A stretch of 64,000 nucleotides of DNA from FEN-1219 sp039933105 (GCA_039933105.1 JBDTOT010000010.1:1-64000), one strand, 5' to 3'. Positions 26,337 to 37,464 are shown, counted from the first letter of the stretch. Notes: a model not told the origin generated them from the letters alone. Program-made: numbers and translations.

Positions 26337-27763
26337 ACGCCGCCACGCGTATGGGCCGCATCCGCAATATCCATTTCGTCGGCATCGGCGGCGCGGGCAT
26401 GGCCGGCATCGCCGAGGTGCTGTTGAACCTGGGCTACAACGTGAGCGGCACGGACGTGAAGCTCACGGGCGTGACGGAACGCCTGCGCGGGCTCGGGGCG
26501 CGCGTGCACGAAGGCCACTCGGGCGAGCACTTGGGGGCTGCAGACGTCGTCGTCGTGTCGAGCGCCGTGACGCTGGACAATCCCGAGGTCGTCGCTGCGC
26601 AGGAGCGCCGGATCCCCGTCGTGCGCCGCGCGGAGATGCTGGCCGAGCTCATGCGCTTCCGCTACGGAATCGCCATCGCGGGCACGCACGGGAAGACCAC
26701 TACCACGAGCCTCGTCGCCAGCGTGCTGGCCGAGGCCAGCCTCGATCCGACGTTCGTGATCGGTGGGCGGCTCGCAAGCGCCAACGCGAACGCGAAGCTC
26801 GGTCTCGGGCGCTATCTCGTCGCCGAAGCCGATGAGAGCGACGCGTCGTTCCTGCACCTGCAACCAATGCTCGCGGTCGTGACGAACATCGACGCCGATC
26901 ATCTCGGCACGTACGAGAACGATCTCGGCCGACTGAAACAAGCCTTCGTCGACTTTCTGCACAACTTGCCGTTCTACGGGCTTGCGGTGCTCTGCAGCGA
27001 TGACGACAACACGCGCGAGCTGATTCCGCGGCTCGGGCGCCGCGTCGTGAGCTACGGTTTCGGCGAAGGCGCCGACGTGCGCGCGTTCGACGTCGAGCGG
27101 CGCGGACTCAAGACGCGCTTCAAGGTGCAATCCAAGGAACGAAGCACGCCGCTCGAGGTGGAACTGAATCTGCCCGGCCGGCACAACGTGCTGAACTCCC
27201 TCGCCGCGATCGCCGTGGCCGCGGAGCTCGAGATCGACGACGCGCCACTGACGCGTGCGCTGGCCGCATTCTCTGGCGTCGATCGCCGCCTCCAGGTACA
27301 CGGCACGGTGCAGACCCCGGCCGGCCGCGTGACGTTCGTCGACGATTATGGCCATCACCCAACTGAACTCGCGGCGACGATCGCTGCCGCGCGCGACGCG
27401 TGGCCTGGCCGCCGGCTCGTCGTCTGCTTCCAGCCGCATCGCTACACGCGCACGCTGGCGCTGCTCGACGATTTCGCGCAGGTGCTGTCCACGGTCGATG
27501 CGCTCGTGTTGACGAACGTTTACTCGGCTGGCGAGAAGCCGCTCGCGGGCGCTGACGGCAAGTCCCTCGCTCGCGCCGTGCGCGTCCGCGGCGCCGTGGA
27601 GCCGATCTTCCTCGATGAGCTCACGGATTTGCCGACGGTGCTCGGCCAGGTGCTGCGCGCCGACGACGTCGTGTTGACCCTCGGCGCAGGCAGCATCGGC
27701 GCCATCGCGCCGAATCTGCCTCGCATGTTGGGCGTGCGCTCGCCCGTGGGGGTGCAGAAGTGA
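26333..27763 (+). CDS. murC: UDP-N-acetylmuramate:L-alanine ligase MurC
   Basis: MurC attaches the first amino acid of the stem peptide. From the ATG at 26333 it has 476 residues. HFVGIGGAGMAGIAEVL is the N-terminal UDP-binding signature, GTHGKTTTTSLVASVL is the P-loop, and EADESDASFLHLQP and DDYGHHPTELAATI are MurC hallmarks. It overlaps murG and murB by 4 bases each. All three Mur ligase domains are complete, in contrast with murF. Confidence 0.98.
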   Translation: MNAATRMGRIRNIHFVGIGGAGMAGIAEVLLNLGYNVSGTDVKLTGVTERLRGLGARVHEGHSGEHLGAADVVVVSSAVTLDNPEVVAAQERRIPVVRRAEMLAELMRFRYGIAIAGTHGKTTTTSLVASVLAEASLDPTFVIGGRLASANANAKLGLGRYLVAEADESDASFLHLQPMLAVVTNIDADHLGTYENDLGRLKQAFVDFLHNLPFYGLAVLCSDDDNTRELIPRLGRRVVSYGFGEGADVRAFDVERRGLKTRFKVQSKERSTPLEVELNLPGRHNVLNSLAAIAVAAELEIDDAPLTRALAAFSGVDRRLQVHGTVQTPAGRVTFVDDYGHHPTELAATIAAARDAWPGRRLVVCFQPHRYTRTLALLDDFAQVLSTVDALVLTNVYSAGEKPLAGADGKSLARAVRVRGAVEPIFLDELTDLPTVLGQVLRADDVVLTLGAGSIGAIAPNLPRMLGVRSPVGVQK

Positions 27764-28665
27764 ACGCCGTTGCCGACGACGTGACGCCCCCCGTGCTGCG
27801 CAACGAACCGCTGCGCAAGCACACGTCGTGGCGTGTTGGCGGGCCCGCCGATCTCTTCTATGAGCCGACGAGCGTGGAGGATCTGCAACGCACGCTCGCC
27901 GACCTGCCGGCCGACATGCCGGTGCACTGGCTTGGCTTGGGCTCTAATCTTCTCGTGCGCGACGGCGGCCTCCGCGGCGCCGTCATCGCGACCGCACGTT
28001 TGCCCCGGCTGCTCGAAAAACTCGACGACATGCGCGTGCGCGCTGGCGCCGGGCTCGCCTGCATGCTGCTCGCGAAGCAGTGCGTGCGTTGGCACTTGGG
28101 GCCCGCCGTTTTCTTCGCCGGAATTCCCGGCACCGTCGGCGGTGCGCTCGCGATGAATGCGGGGGCGTTCGGCGGCGAAACCTGGAACAACGTCGAAGCG
28201 GTCGAGACTCTGGATCGGCGCGGCGAACGGAGAGCGCGACCGCGCGCCGAGTACGAAGTCAGCTATCGCACCGTGCGCGGCCGGAGCGTCGAGTGGTTCC
28301 TGTCGGCCACGTTCCGCTTCGACCGCGACATCACCAGCTCGCTCGACACGATCAAGGCGCTGCTCGCGCAACGCAACGCGAGCCAACCGCTGGGAGTTCC
28401 GAGCTGTGGCTCCGTGTTCCGCAATCCGCCCGGCGATTTTGCCGGCCGCCTCATTGAGCAGGCCGGGCTCAAGGGTCGGCGCATCGGTGGCGCGGTCGTT
28501 TCCGAGAAGCATGCGAATTTCATCGTGAACGCCGGCAAAGCCACGGCCGCCGACATCGAGGCATTGATCGACGAGGTCAAAGCCACGGTGCAACAACGCA
28601 CCGGTGTGCGGCTCGAGGCCGAGGTCCGAATCGTCGGCGAATCCGCGGCGGAGGCGCAGGGCTAA
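27760..28665 (+). CDS. murB: UDP-N-acetylenolpyruvoylglucosamine reductase MurB
   Basis: MurB is the FAD enzyme that reduces the MurA product to UDP-MurNAc. The 301 residues start at a GTG overlapping the murC stop. KHTSWRVGGPADLFYEP and LGLGSNLLVRDGG are FAD-binding signatures, and GIPGTVGGALAMNAGAFGGE follows. The catalytic Ser sits in SCGSVFRNP. The ddl gene that often follows murB in related clusters is missing, and ftsQ starts at the murB stop. Confidence 0.97.
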   Translation: MNAVADDVTPPVLRNEPLRKHTSWRVGGPADLFYEPTSVEDLQRTLADLPADMPVHWLGLGSNLLVRDGGLRGAVIATARLPRLLEKLDDMRVRAGAGLACMLLAKQCVRWHLGPAVFFAGIPGTVGGALAMNAGAFGGETWNNVEAVETLDRRGERRARPRAEYEVSYRTVRGRSVEWFLSATFRFDRDITSSLDTIKALLAQRNASQPLGVPSCGSVFRNPPGDFAGRLIEQAGLKGRRIGGAVVSEKHANFIVNAGKATAADIEALIDEVKATVQQRTGVRLEAEVRIVGESAAEAQG

Positions 28666-29483
28666 TGTTCGGTGCAGCGCGCAAAGGCAATCGCCGCCGA
28701 GTGGAGAGCAAGCTCTCGAAGTGGCGCTTGCCGCGGATCGAAGTGCGATGGCGCGGCCGGCTCAAGACGGCACTCGCCGTCGCCTTGCTCGGTGGTGCGT
28801 TGTTCGGCCTGTTCAAAGGTGGGCAGCTCGTGCTCGATCGGCCGGCTCGCAATCTCGTGGTCGAAGGCACGTTCCAGCGCGTTACGCCGCTACAGATCGA
28901 AGCGGCTGTCATGAGCGGCCACGATGCCGGGTTCGTGTCCACGGATTTGGGTGAGCTACGGCGGCGAGTGAAAGCCATCGACTGGGTCGACCGCGTGAAC
29001 GTGGGGCGCTCGTGGCCCGACACGCTTATCGTGCGCGTCACCGAGCACCAGGCTGCGGCGCGCTGGGGAGATAACGGTTTGCTGAACGTTCGCGGTGAGC
29101 TGTTCACCGAGCAGGCGCAACACGATTTTCCCGAGCTGCCGCGCCTCGCAGGCCCGCACGGCAGCGAGCGCGAGGTAGCGCGCCGCTACCTCGCCGTTCG
29201 CGGCAAGCTGGCCGAAGCCAATCTCACGCTGCAGAGCCTGTCGATGGACGAGCGCGGCGCGTGGCTGCTCGTGCTCGGTAGCGGCCAGGAGATTCGTCTC
29301 GGCCGCCGCGAGATCGACGAGCGCCTGTACCGGTTTTTCGCCGTCGTGGCGCCGGCGCTCGCGAATGAGTTGAAGCGCGTGGCCTACGTCGACCTGCGTT
29401 ACACGAACGGGTTCGCCGTGGGTTGGCGCGACACGCCATCCACCAGCGTCACCGCGGTGGCGCGGGTTGCGGATCGAGGCTAG
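28665..29483 (+). CDS. ftsQ: Cell division protein FtsQ
   Basis: FtsQ links early and late division proteins and holds FtsB and FtsL. The 272-residue product has a basic cytoplasmic tail (1-40), one membrane segment (about 42-60, TALAVALLGGALFGLFKGG), then a POTRA domain beginning NLVVEGTFQRVTPLQIEAAV, and the FtsQ beta domain with VTEHQAAARWGDNGLLN. It begins on the last base of the murB stop, and ftsA follows 4 bases after its stop. Confidence 0.95.
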   Translation: MFGAARKGNRRRVESKLSKWRLPRIEVRWRGRLKTALAVALLGGALFGLFKGGQLVLDRPARNLVVEGTFQRVTPLQIEAAVMSGHDAGFVSTDLGELRRRVKAIDWVDRVNVGRSWPDTLIVRVTEHQAAARWGDNGLLNVRGELFTEQAQHDFPELPRLAGPHGSEREVARRYLAVRGKLAEANLTLQSLSMDERGAWLLVLGSGQEIRLGRREIDERLYRFFAVVAPALANELKRVAYVDLRYTNGFAVGWRDTPSTSVTAVARVADRG

Positions 29484-29487
29484 AGAC

Positions 29488-30723
29488 ATGAGTAGAAGAG
29501 ACGACCGCAGATTGATCGTAGGCCTCGACATCGGCACGTCGAAGGTCGTGGCAATCGTCGGCGAAATTTCCGCGGACGACCGGCTCGAGGTGATCGGCCT
29601 GGGCTCGAATCCGTCGCGGGGGTTGAAGCGCGGCGTCGTCGTGAACATCGAGTCGACCGTGCAGTCGATCCAGCGCGCGATCGAGGAAGCGGAGCTGATG
29701 GCCGGTTGCGAGATCAACAGCGTGATTACCGGTATCGCCGGCAGCCACGTGCGGAGTCTCAACTCGCACGGCATCGTTGCCATTCGCGACAAGGAAGTCA
29801 GCGCCGGGGACGTCGAGCGCGTGATCGACGCGGCGCGCGCGGTGGCGATTCCGGCAGATCAGCGCGTGATCCACGTGCTGCCGCAGGAATTCATCATCGA
29901 CTCGCAAGAAGGCATCCGTGAGCCCATCGGCATGTCCGGCGTGCGGCTCGAGGCCAAGGTCCATCTCGTGACGGGCGCCGTGAGCGCGGCGCAGAACATC
30001 GTGAAGTGCGTGCAGCGCTGCGGGCTCGTCGTAGAGGATGTCGTGCTCGAGCAGCTCGCATCGAGCTACGCCGTGCTGACCGAAGACGAAAAGGAGCTGG
30101 GTGTGTGCCTCGTCGACATGGGCGGCGGCACGACCGACATCGCGATCTTCTGCGGCGGAGCGATCCAGCACACGGCCGTGATTCCAATCGCCGGGGATCA
30201 AGTCACGAACGACATTGCCGTGTCGCTGCGAACGCCGCTGCCCTATGCGGAAGAAATCAAGATCAAGTACGCGTGCGCGCTCTCGCAGCTCGCGAATCCG
30301 GACGAGACGATCGAAGTGCCGAGCGTGGGCGATCGCCCGCCGCGGCGGCTCGCACGCCAGACATTGGCGGAAGTCGTCGAGCCGCGCTACGAAGAGCTGT
30401 ATCAGTTGATCCGCGAAGAGTTGCGGCGTTCGGGTTTCGAGGAGCTCATGGCGGCCGGCATCGTCATGACGGGTGGCAGCGCGAAGATGGAAGGCGCCAT
30501 CGAGCTCGCCGAAGAAGTGTTCCACATGCCGGTGCGTCTCGGGGTGCCGCAGTTCGTCGAAGGTCTCTCCGACGTCGTGCGCAACCCGATTCATGCGACG
30601 GGTGTTGGTTTGTTGCTGTACAGCAGGCAGGCGCAGAAGGCGAAAGCCGAAGCGTCGACCGGCAGGTTGGGTGTGACCAATGCTTTCGAGCGGATGAGAG
30701 CGTGGTTTCAGAAGAATTTCTAG
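29488..30723 (+). CDS. ftsA: Cell division protein FtsA
   Basis: FtsA is an actin-like ATPase that tethers FtsZ to the membrane. I use the ATG at 29488 (MSRRDDRRLIVGLDIGTSK), giving 411 residues; a further upstream TTG lacks support. The phosphate-binding loops are GLDIGTSKVVAIVGE and VDMGGGTTDIAIFCGG. The C-terminus (NAFERMRAWFQKNF) is the amphipathic membrane-targeting helix. It lies 27 bases ahead of ftsZ and is probably co-transcribed with it. Confidence 0.97.
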   Translation: MSRRDDRRLIVGLDIGTSKVVAIVGEISADDRLEVIGLGSNPSRGLKRGVVVNIESTVQSIQRAIEEAELMAGCEINSVITGIAGSHVRSLNSHGIVAIRDKEVSAGDVERVIDAARAVAIPADQRVIHVLPQEFIIDSQEGIREPIGMSGVRLEAKVHLVTGAVSAAQNIVKCVQRCGLVVEDVVLEQLASSYAVLTEDEKELGVCLVDMGGGTTDIAIFCGGAIQHTAVIPIAGDQVTNDIAVSLRTPLPYAEEIKIKYACALSQLANPDETIEVPSVGDRPPRRLARQTLAEVVEPRYEELYQLIREELRRSGFEELMAAGIVMTGGSAKMEGAIELAEEVFHMPVRLGVPQFVEGLSDVVRNPIHATGVGLLLYSRQAQKAKAEASTGRLGVTNAFERMRAWFQKNF

Positions 30724-30750
30724 GTTTTGCCAGTTAACGAGGAGAGTGCA

Positions 30751-31899
30751 ATGTTCGAACTTATGGACGGGTACAGCGAAACGGCTGTCATCAAGGTGCT
30801 CGGCATTGGTGGCGGCGGCGGTAACGCCGTAGCGCACATGGTGCGTACGGGGATCGAGGGCGTGGACTTCATCTGCGCGAACACCGACGCGCAGGCGCTG
30901 AAGAACGTGAAGGTCAAAACAGGCCTGCAGATCGGCTGCAACATCACGAAGGGTCTCGGTGCGGGCGCGAACCCCGAGGTGGGTCGCCAGGCCGCGATGG
31001 AAGATCGCGATCGGATCCAGGCCGTGATCGAAGGCGCCGACATGCTCTTCATCACGACCGGCCTCGGTGGCGGCACCGGCACGGGTGCGGCGCCTGTCGT
31101 CGCGCAGCTCGCGAAGGAGATGGGAATCCTCACGGTCGCCATCGTCACCAAGCCGTTCACGATGGAAGGCGCGAAGCGCATGCGCGTCGCGGAGCAGGGC
31201 ATCGCAGAGCTGACGCGCTTCGTCGACTCGTTGATCACGATTCCAAACGAGAAGCTTTTGTCCGTGCTGGGCCCGCAAACCACGCTGCTCGACGCGTTCC
31301 GCGCGGCGAACGAAGTGTTGCAAGGTGCAGTGCAGGGCATCGCGGAATTGATCACGCGGCCCGGCCTCATCAACGTGGACTTCGCCGACGTGCGCACCGT
31401 GATGTCGGAGATGGGCATGGCGATGATGGGTTCGGGTGTGGCAAGCGGTCAGGATCGCGCGCGGCTCGCAGCCGAAGCGGCGATCTCGAGCCCGCTGCTC
31501 GAGGACATCAATCTGTCGGGCGCCAAGGGCATTCTCGTCAACGTGACGGCGGGCGCGGATCTGTCGATCGGCGAATATCAGGAAGTCGGCGACACGGTGA
31601 AACAGTTCGCGTCCGACGACGCGACGGTCAAGATCGGCACGGTCATCGACCCCGAGATCTGCGACGAGATTCGGGTCACGGTGGTCGCGACGGGTCTCGG
31701 CCAGGGTGTGGCCATGGCGAGCGAGCGGCCGCAGCAAATCGTCCGCCGGCAGACGAAAGGGCGCGAGCCGAACTACATCGAGCTGCAGAAGCCGGCTGTG
31801 CAACGCAAGAAAGCCGTCGGTGATGGCCTCACGGCCAGCAGCGACACGCTGGAAGAGCTGCTCGACATTCCGGCGTTCCTGCGTCGGCAGGCGGACTGA
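30751..31899 (+). CDS. ftsZ: Cell division protein FtsZ
   Basis: FtsZ is the tubulin-like GTPase that forms the division ring. The ATG at 30751, behind GAGGAGA, gives 382 residues. The tubulin signature GGGTGTGAAPVVA lies near residue 105, and NTDAQALKNVK near the start is typical. The C-terminal conserved peptide LDIPAFLRRQAD, which binds ZipA, FtsA and ZapD, is intact. A zapD gene lies in this window at 37.9 kb. The following gap holds a strong inverted-repeat structure. Confidence 0.99.
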   Translation: MFELMDGYSETAVIKVLGIGGGGGNAVAHMVRTGIEGVDFICANTDAQALKNVKVKTGLQIGCNITKGLGAGANPEVGRQAAMEDRDRIQAVIEGADMLFITTGLGGGTGTGAAPVVAQLAKEMGILTVAIVTKPFTMEGAKRMRVAEQGIAELTRFVDSLITIPNEKLLSVLGPQTTLLDAFRAANEVLQGAVQGIAELITRPGLINVDFADVRTVMSEMGMAMMGSGVASGQDRARLAAEAAISSPLLEDINLSGAKGILVNVTAGADLSIGEYQEVGDTVKQFASDDATVKIGTVIDPEICDEIRVTVVATGLGQGVAMASERPQQIVRRQTKGREPNYIELQKPAVQRKKAVGDGLTASSDTLEELLDIPAFLRRQAD

Positions 31900-31951
31900 A
31901 ACGTAGGGTGGGTTTCCTTGCTGGCGAGAACGGCGCTATGGTAACTTCCTC

Positions 31952-32013
31952 GGCCCCGTCGAGCGCGTGGCGGTGTCGGCATTCGCCGACGCACACGCGG
32001 TTTGGTCGGGGCC
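31952..32013. other. Long imperfect inverted repeat between ftsZ and lpxC
   Basis: Three nested stems can form: GGCCCCG (31952-31958) with CGGGGCC (32007-32013), CGCGTG (31964-31969) with CACGCG (31994-31999), and GTCGGC (31975-31980) with GCCGAC (31985-31990) closed by an ATTC loop. No T-run follows on either strand, so it is not a standard terminator. It ends 37 bases ahead of the lpxC start. Confidence 0.75.
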
Positions 32014-32050
32014 AGGGAATGGCACTACACGTTAGGGAGCGACGGAAGGC

Positions 32051-32959
32051 GTGCGTCAACGCACTCTAAAAGAATCGATCCGCGCGAGCGGCATCGGCCT
32101 GCACTCGGGCGACAAGGTCTACATGACTTTGCGGCCCGCGCCGGCCAATAGCGGCATCGTATTTCGTCGCCTTGATCTCCCGGAGCCCGTCGACATTCCG
32201 GCCAGCGCTTTGCGGGTGACCGATACGGCGCTCGGAACCACGATCGAACAGGATGGAGCGCGCGTCGGCACCGTCGAGCACTTGATGTCCGCCTTCGCGG
32301 GCTTAGGTGTAGACAACGCCTTCATCGATTTGACCGCGGCCGAAGTGCCGATCATGGATGGCAGCGCCGCGCCTTTCGTCTTCCTGCTGCAGTCGGCCGG
32401 CATCGAGGAGCAGAACGCTCCGAAGCGCTTCATCAAGGTGCTAAAGCCCATCGAAGTCAGCGAAGGCGACAAGTGGGTACGCCTCGCCCCCCACGACGGC
32501 TTTCGCTTGAACGTCGAGATCGATTTCGAGCATCCCGCGCTACGCAAATATCGCCAGGCGGTGAACCTCGACTTCTCGACGGCAGCGTTCCTGAAGGAAA
32601 TCAGTCGTGCGAGGACATTCGGCTTCCTGAAGGACCTCGAGGGCGCGCGAGCCCGCGAACGCGCACTCGGTGCGAACCTCGACAACGCGATCGTCATGGA
32701 CGAGTACCGCGTGATCAACGAGGACGGTTTGCGATACCGCGACGAGTTCGTGCGTCACAAAGTCCTCGACGCGCTCGGGGATCTGTATCTGCTCGGTTCA
32801 TCGCTGATCGGCGAATTCTCGGGCTTCAAGTGCGGCCACAAGCTCAATAACCTGTTGCTCCGCGCGCTGCTCGAGGCGCCAGACAGTCATGTCGCCGTCG
32901 TGTTCGACGAGGCCGAGCAGCGCTCGCCTGTCTCCTATCAGCTCGCCCCTAGCCACTAG
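32051..32959 (+). CDS. lpxC: UDP-3-O-acyl-N-acetylglucosamine deacetylase LpxC
   Basis: LpxC is the zinc deacetylase that commits to lipid A synthesis. The 302 residues start at a GTG behind GGAAGG. Zinc-site segments are visible: VEHLMSAFAGLG (first His) and RHKVLDALGDL (His and Asp), with the later GHKLNN His that acts in catalysis. Location after ftsZ is conserved. The gene has its own leader of 150 bases containing the inverted repeat, so separate regulation is possible. Confidence 0.98.
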   Translation: MRQRTLKESIRASGIGLHSGDKVYMTLRPAPANSGIVFRRLDLPEPVDIPASALRVTDTALGTTIEQDGARVGTVEHLMSAFAGLGVDNAFIDLTAAEVPIMDGSAAPFVFLLQSAGIEEQNAPKRFIKVLKPIEVSEGDKWVRLAPHDGFRLNVEIDFEHPALRKYRQAVNLDFSTAAFLKEISRARTFGFLKDLEGARARERALGANLDNAIVMDEYRVINEDGLRYRDEFVRHKVLDALGDLYLLGSSLIGEFSGFKCGHKLNNLLLRALLEAPDSHVAVVFDEAEQRSPVSYQLAPSH

Positions 32960-32978
32960 CGCATCCACCCCGGGCCTT

Positions 32979-33254
32979 TCAACGGCCTGCGGGTTGCACA
33001 CCGATTCGTATTTTCTTATTCGGCAGCACGCCGAGGCAGTAGCGTACGCGCGCGGCCCACACCGGCGTATCCATTAGGAGCACGAGCTCGCCGGCCTCGT
33101 TGGTAGCGGCGTTCACAAGATGTGCGGCTTCATCCACCGGTAGCAAACGCCGGATTTCGGCTGTCTCCCTTCGGCGACGCTCGGCCTCGCGTTTGAGTTC
33201 CGCGAGGGAGCCCCGTCTCAGTAGTTCTGACAAATGTGTGGGTTCATTTCCCAT
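32979..33254 (-). CDS. dciA: DUF721 (DciA-like) protein
   Basis: DciA proteins load the replicative helicase DnaB in bacteria that lack DnaC; this assignment comes from family and position (between lpxC and secA). I start at MGNEPTHLSELL (33254), giving 91 residues. Longer in-frame readings to 33395 run antisense through the riboswitch and have no family support. It is short for DciA, being mainly a Glu/Arg-rich helix (about 18-40) followed by the conserved core WAARVRYCLGVL. It is divergent from the M23 gene and convergent with lpxC, 19 bases apart. Confidence 0.78.
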   Translation of the reverse strand: MGNEPTHLSELLRRGSLAELKREAERRRRETAEIRRLLPVDEAAHLVNAATNEAGELVLLMDTPVWAARVRYCLGVLPNKKIRIGVQPAGR

Positions 33255-33331
33255 CGATCTGAGACCAACGTCTGTTTTTTGGGTCGCATTGCTTGAGCCC
33301 ACGCGGAGTTGCCGGCATCCTGATCCGGCTC

Positions 33332-33416
33332 GATATGAGGCAAACCGCTTGAAAAGGCGGGACGCAAAGCCACCGATCTGCCGGAGTTTCTCCAATGATA
33401 GCGGGGTTGCCGAGTG
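33332..33416 (+). promoter_or_regulatory. c-di-GMP-I (GEMM) riboswitch aptamer
   Basis: The conserved GEMM core is present in order: GGCAAACC (33339-33346), a hairpin CCGCTT-GAAA-AGGCGG (33345-33360) with the GAAA tetraloop, GGGACGCAAAGCC (33359-33371), a variable second hairpin with GGAG/CTCC pairing (33383-33394), and AGCGGGGTTGCCGA (33400-33413). GGCAA (33339-33343) and TTGCC (33407-33411) can close the structure. It lies on the same strand as the M23 peptidase gene, 36 bases before its first ATG. By family it binds cyclic di-GMP; ON or OFF control cannot be read with certainty. Confidence 0.94.
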
Positions 33417-33451
33417 ACTTTTGACAAAACCTGCATGTACACTCGGGCTGC

Positions 33452-34438
33452 ATGCCGGCGCCCGCCATGGCGCTGGATCGAAGAATTAGAAGCCTGGGGC
33501 ACCGGATGCAGTTGATACTCCTGTCAAAGGGCCGGGGACATTTGGGTCACGCGAACCTCGCCTCCGGGCGGGTGTGGCTCACGGTTGCCGTCGTTGCCCT
33601 GGCAGTGTGCGCCGGCGCTTTCTATGCAGGAGTCGGCGCGGCCGGAGTATTCGGCATTACGACGCAGGGGCAGGCCGAGACGTGGCGCGCGGAGCTCGCG
33701 CAGCAAAAGGCCATCGTCGATACCACTCGGCGCACTCTGCAGCAGAATCTCGATGCCTTGGCGTTGCGCCTAGGCCAAATGAACGCTCATGTAGTCCGTC
33801 TCGACGCCTTGGGCACGCGCCTCACCCAGATGGCAGGGCTTCAGGACGGTGAGTTCAATTTCAGCTCGGAACCCCCGCTGGGCGGTCCTGAAGAGCCCGT
33901 GGCGCTTGCTGATACGGCCTCGGTGCAGATCAACGGTATCGTCAATGCGCTCCAGGTGCTCGACGACCAGCTCTCGGATCGCGGCCGGCAGCTGAACGTG
34001 CTCGAGGATCTGCTGTTGAATCGGAAGCTGCGTGACGAAGTTCATCCCGGCGGTCGGCCTGTCACGGCCGGCTATATCTCGTCCCAGTTCGGTAGCCGCA
34101 CCGACCCGTTCACCGGGCGGCTCGCGTTCCACAAGGGTGTCGATTTCGCGGGCCGCGCGGGTGCCGAGGTCATTGCCGTGGCGTCGGGCGTGGTCACCTG
34201 GTCCGGCGAGCGCTATGGCTACGGCCAGCTGGTCGAGATCAACCATGGCAACGGTTATGTGACGCGCTACGCTCACAACGTCGATAACCTGGTCGCCGTC
34301 GGCGATACGGTCAAGCGCGGCCAGGTCATCGCCCGGATGGGCCGCACCGGCCGCGCCACGGGTCCGAACCTGCACTTCGAAGTGCTGGTCAACGACCGTC
34401 CCGTCGACCCCCTGACCTACGTCGGTCAGACGCATTAA
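33452..34438 (+). CDS. M23 (LytM/NlpD-like) family peptidase, membrane anchored
   Basis: M23 proteins are zinc metallopeptidases that cut peptidoglycan cross-bridges or activate amidases. From 33452 there are 328 residues; ATGs at 33467 and 33506 (MQLILLSKG) are alternatives. A membrane segment lies at about 42-64, a coiled region at about 75-115, and the M23 domain at about 200-325 (SQFGSRTDP, HKGVDFAGRAG, TRYAHN). The HxH motif reads NLH (Asn306-Leu-His308) in GPNLHFEV, losing one His. Position between lpxC/dciA and secA is conserved in several gammaproteobacteria. Its leader carries the c-di-GMP riboswitch. Confidence 0.9.
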   Translation: MPAPAMALDRRIRSLGHRMQLILLSKGRGHLGHANLASGRVWLTVAVVALAVCAGAFYAGVGAAGVFGITTQGQAETWRAELAQQKAIVDTTRRTLQQNLDALALRLGQMNAHVVRLDALGTRLTQMAGLQDGEFNFSSEPPLGGPEEPVALADTASVQINGIVNALQVLDDQLSDRGRQLNVLEDLLLNRKLRDEVHPGGRPVTAGYISSQFGSRTDPFTGRLAFHKGVDFAGRAGAEVIAVASGVVTWSGERYGYGQLVEINHGNGYVTRYAHNVDNLVAVGDTVKRGQVIARMGRTGRATGPNLHFEVLVNDRPVDPLTYVGQTH

Positions 34439-34477
34439 ACACCGTTAATTGCGGGGCGGTGCCCAAAACCACCTTTG

Positions 34478-34493
34478 GTCCTTAGAATAGGAC
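34478..34493. promoter_or_regulatory. Palindrome around a -10-like hexamer upstream of secA
   Basis: GTCCT (34478-34482) and AGGAC (34489-34493) form a perfect inverted repeat around TAGAAT (34483-34488), which resembles a -10 element for secA. A 3/6 -35 match (TGCCCA, 34460-34465) lies 17 bases upstream. It could be a promoter with an overlapping operator, but the evidence is short-motif only. Confidence 0.4.
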
Positions 34494-34523
34494 GCATAAC
34501 CTGCGCCCTAAGGATCCCCTCGC

Positions 34524-37463
<2,940 letters not shown>

Positions 37464-37464
37464 C

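Noticed and set aside
29449..31803. A 784-codon open frame on the minus strand across ftsA and ftsZ
   Set aside because: It is the antisense shadow of two clearly conserved genes in GC-rich DNA. Its His/Arg/Asp-rich product has no recognisable motif and no ribosome site was evident.
33255..33395. N-terminal extension of the dciA-like gene
   Set aside because: The extension is antisense to the riboswitch aptamer and lacks family-like residues; the start at 33254 matches the domain.
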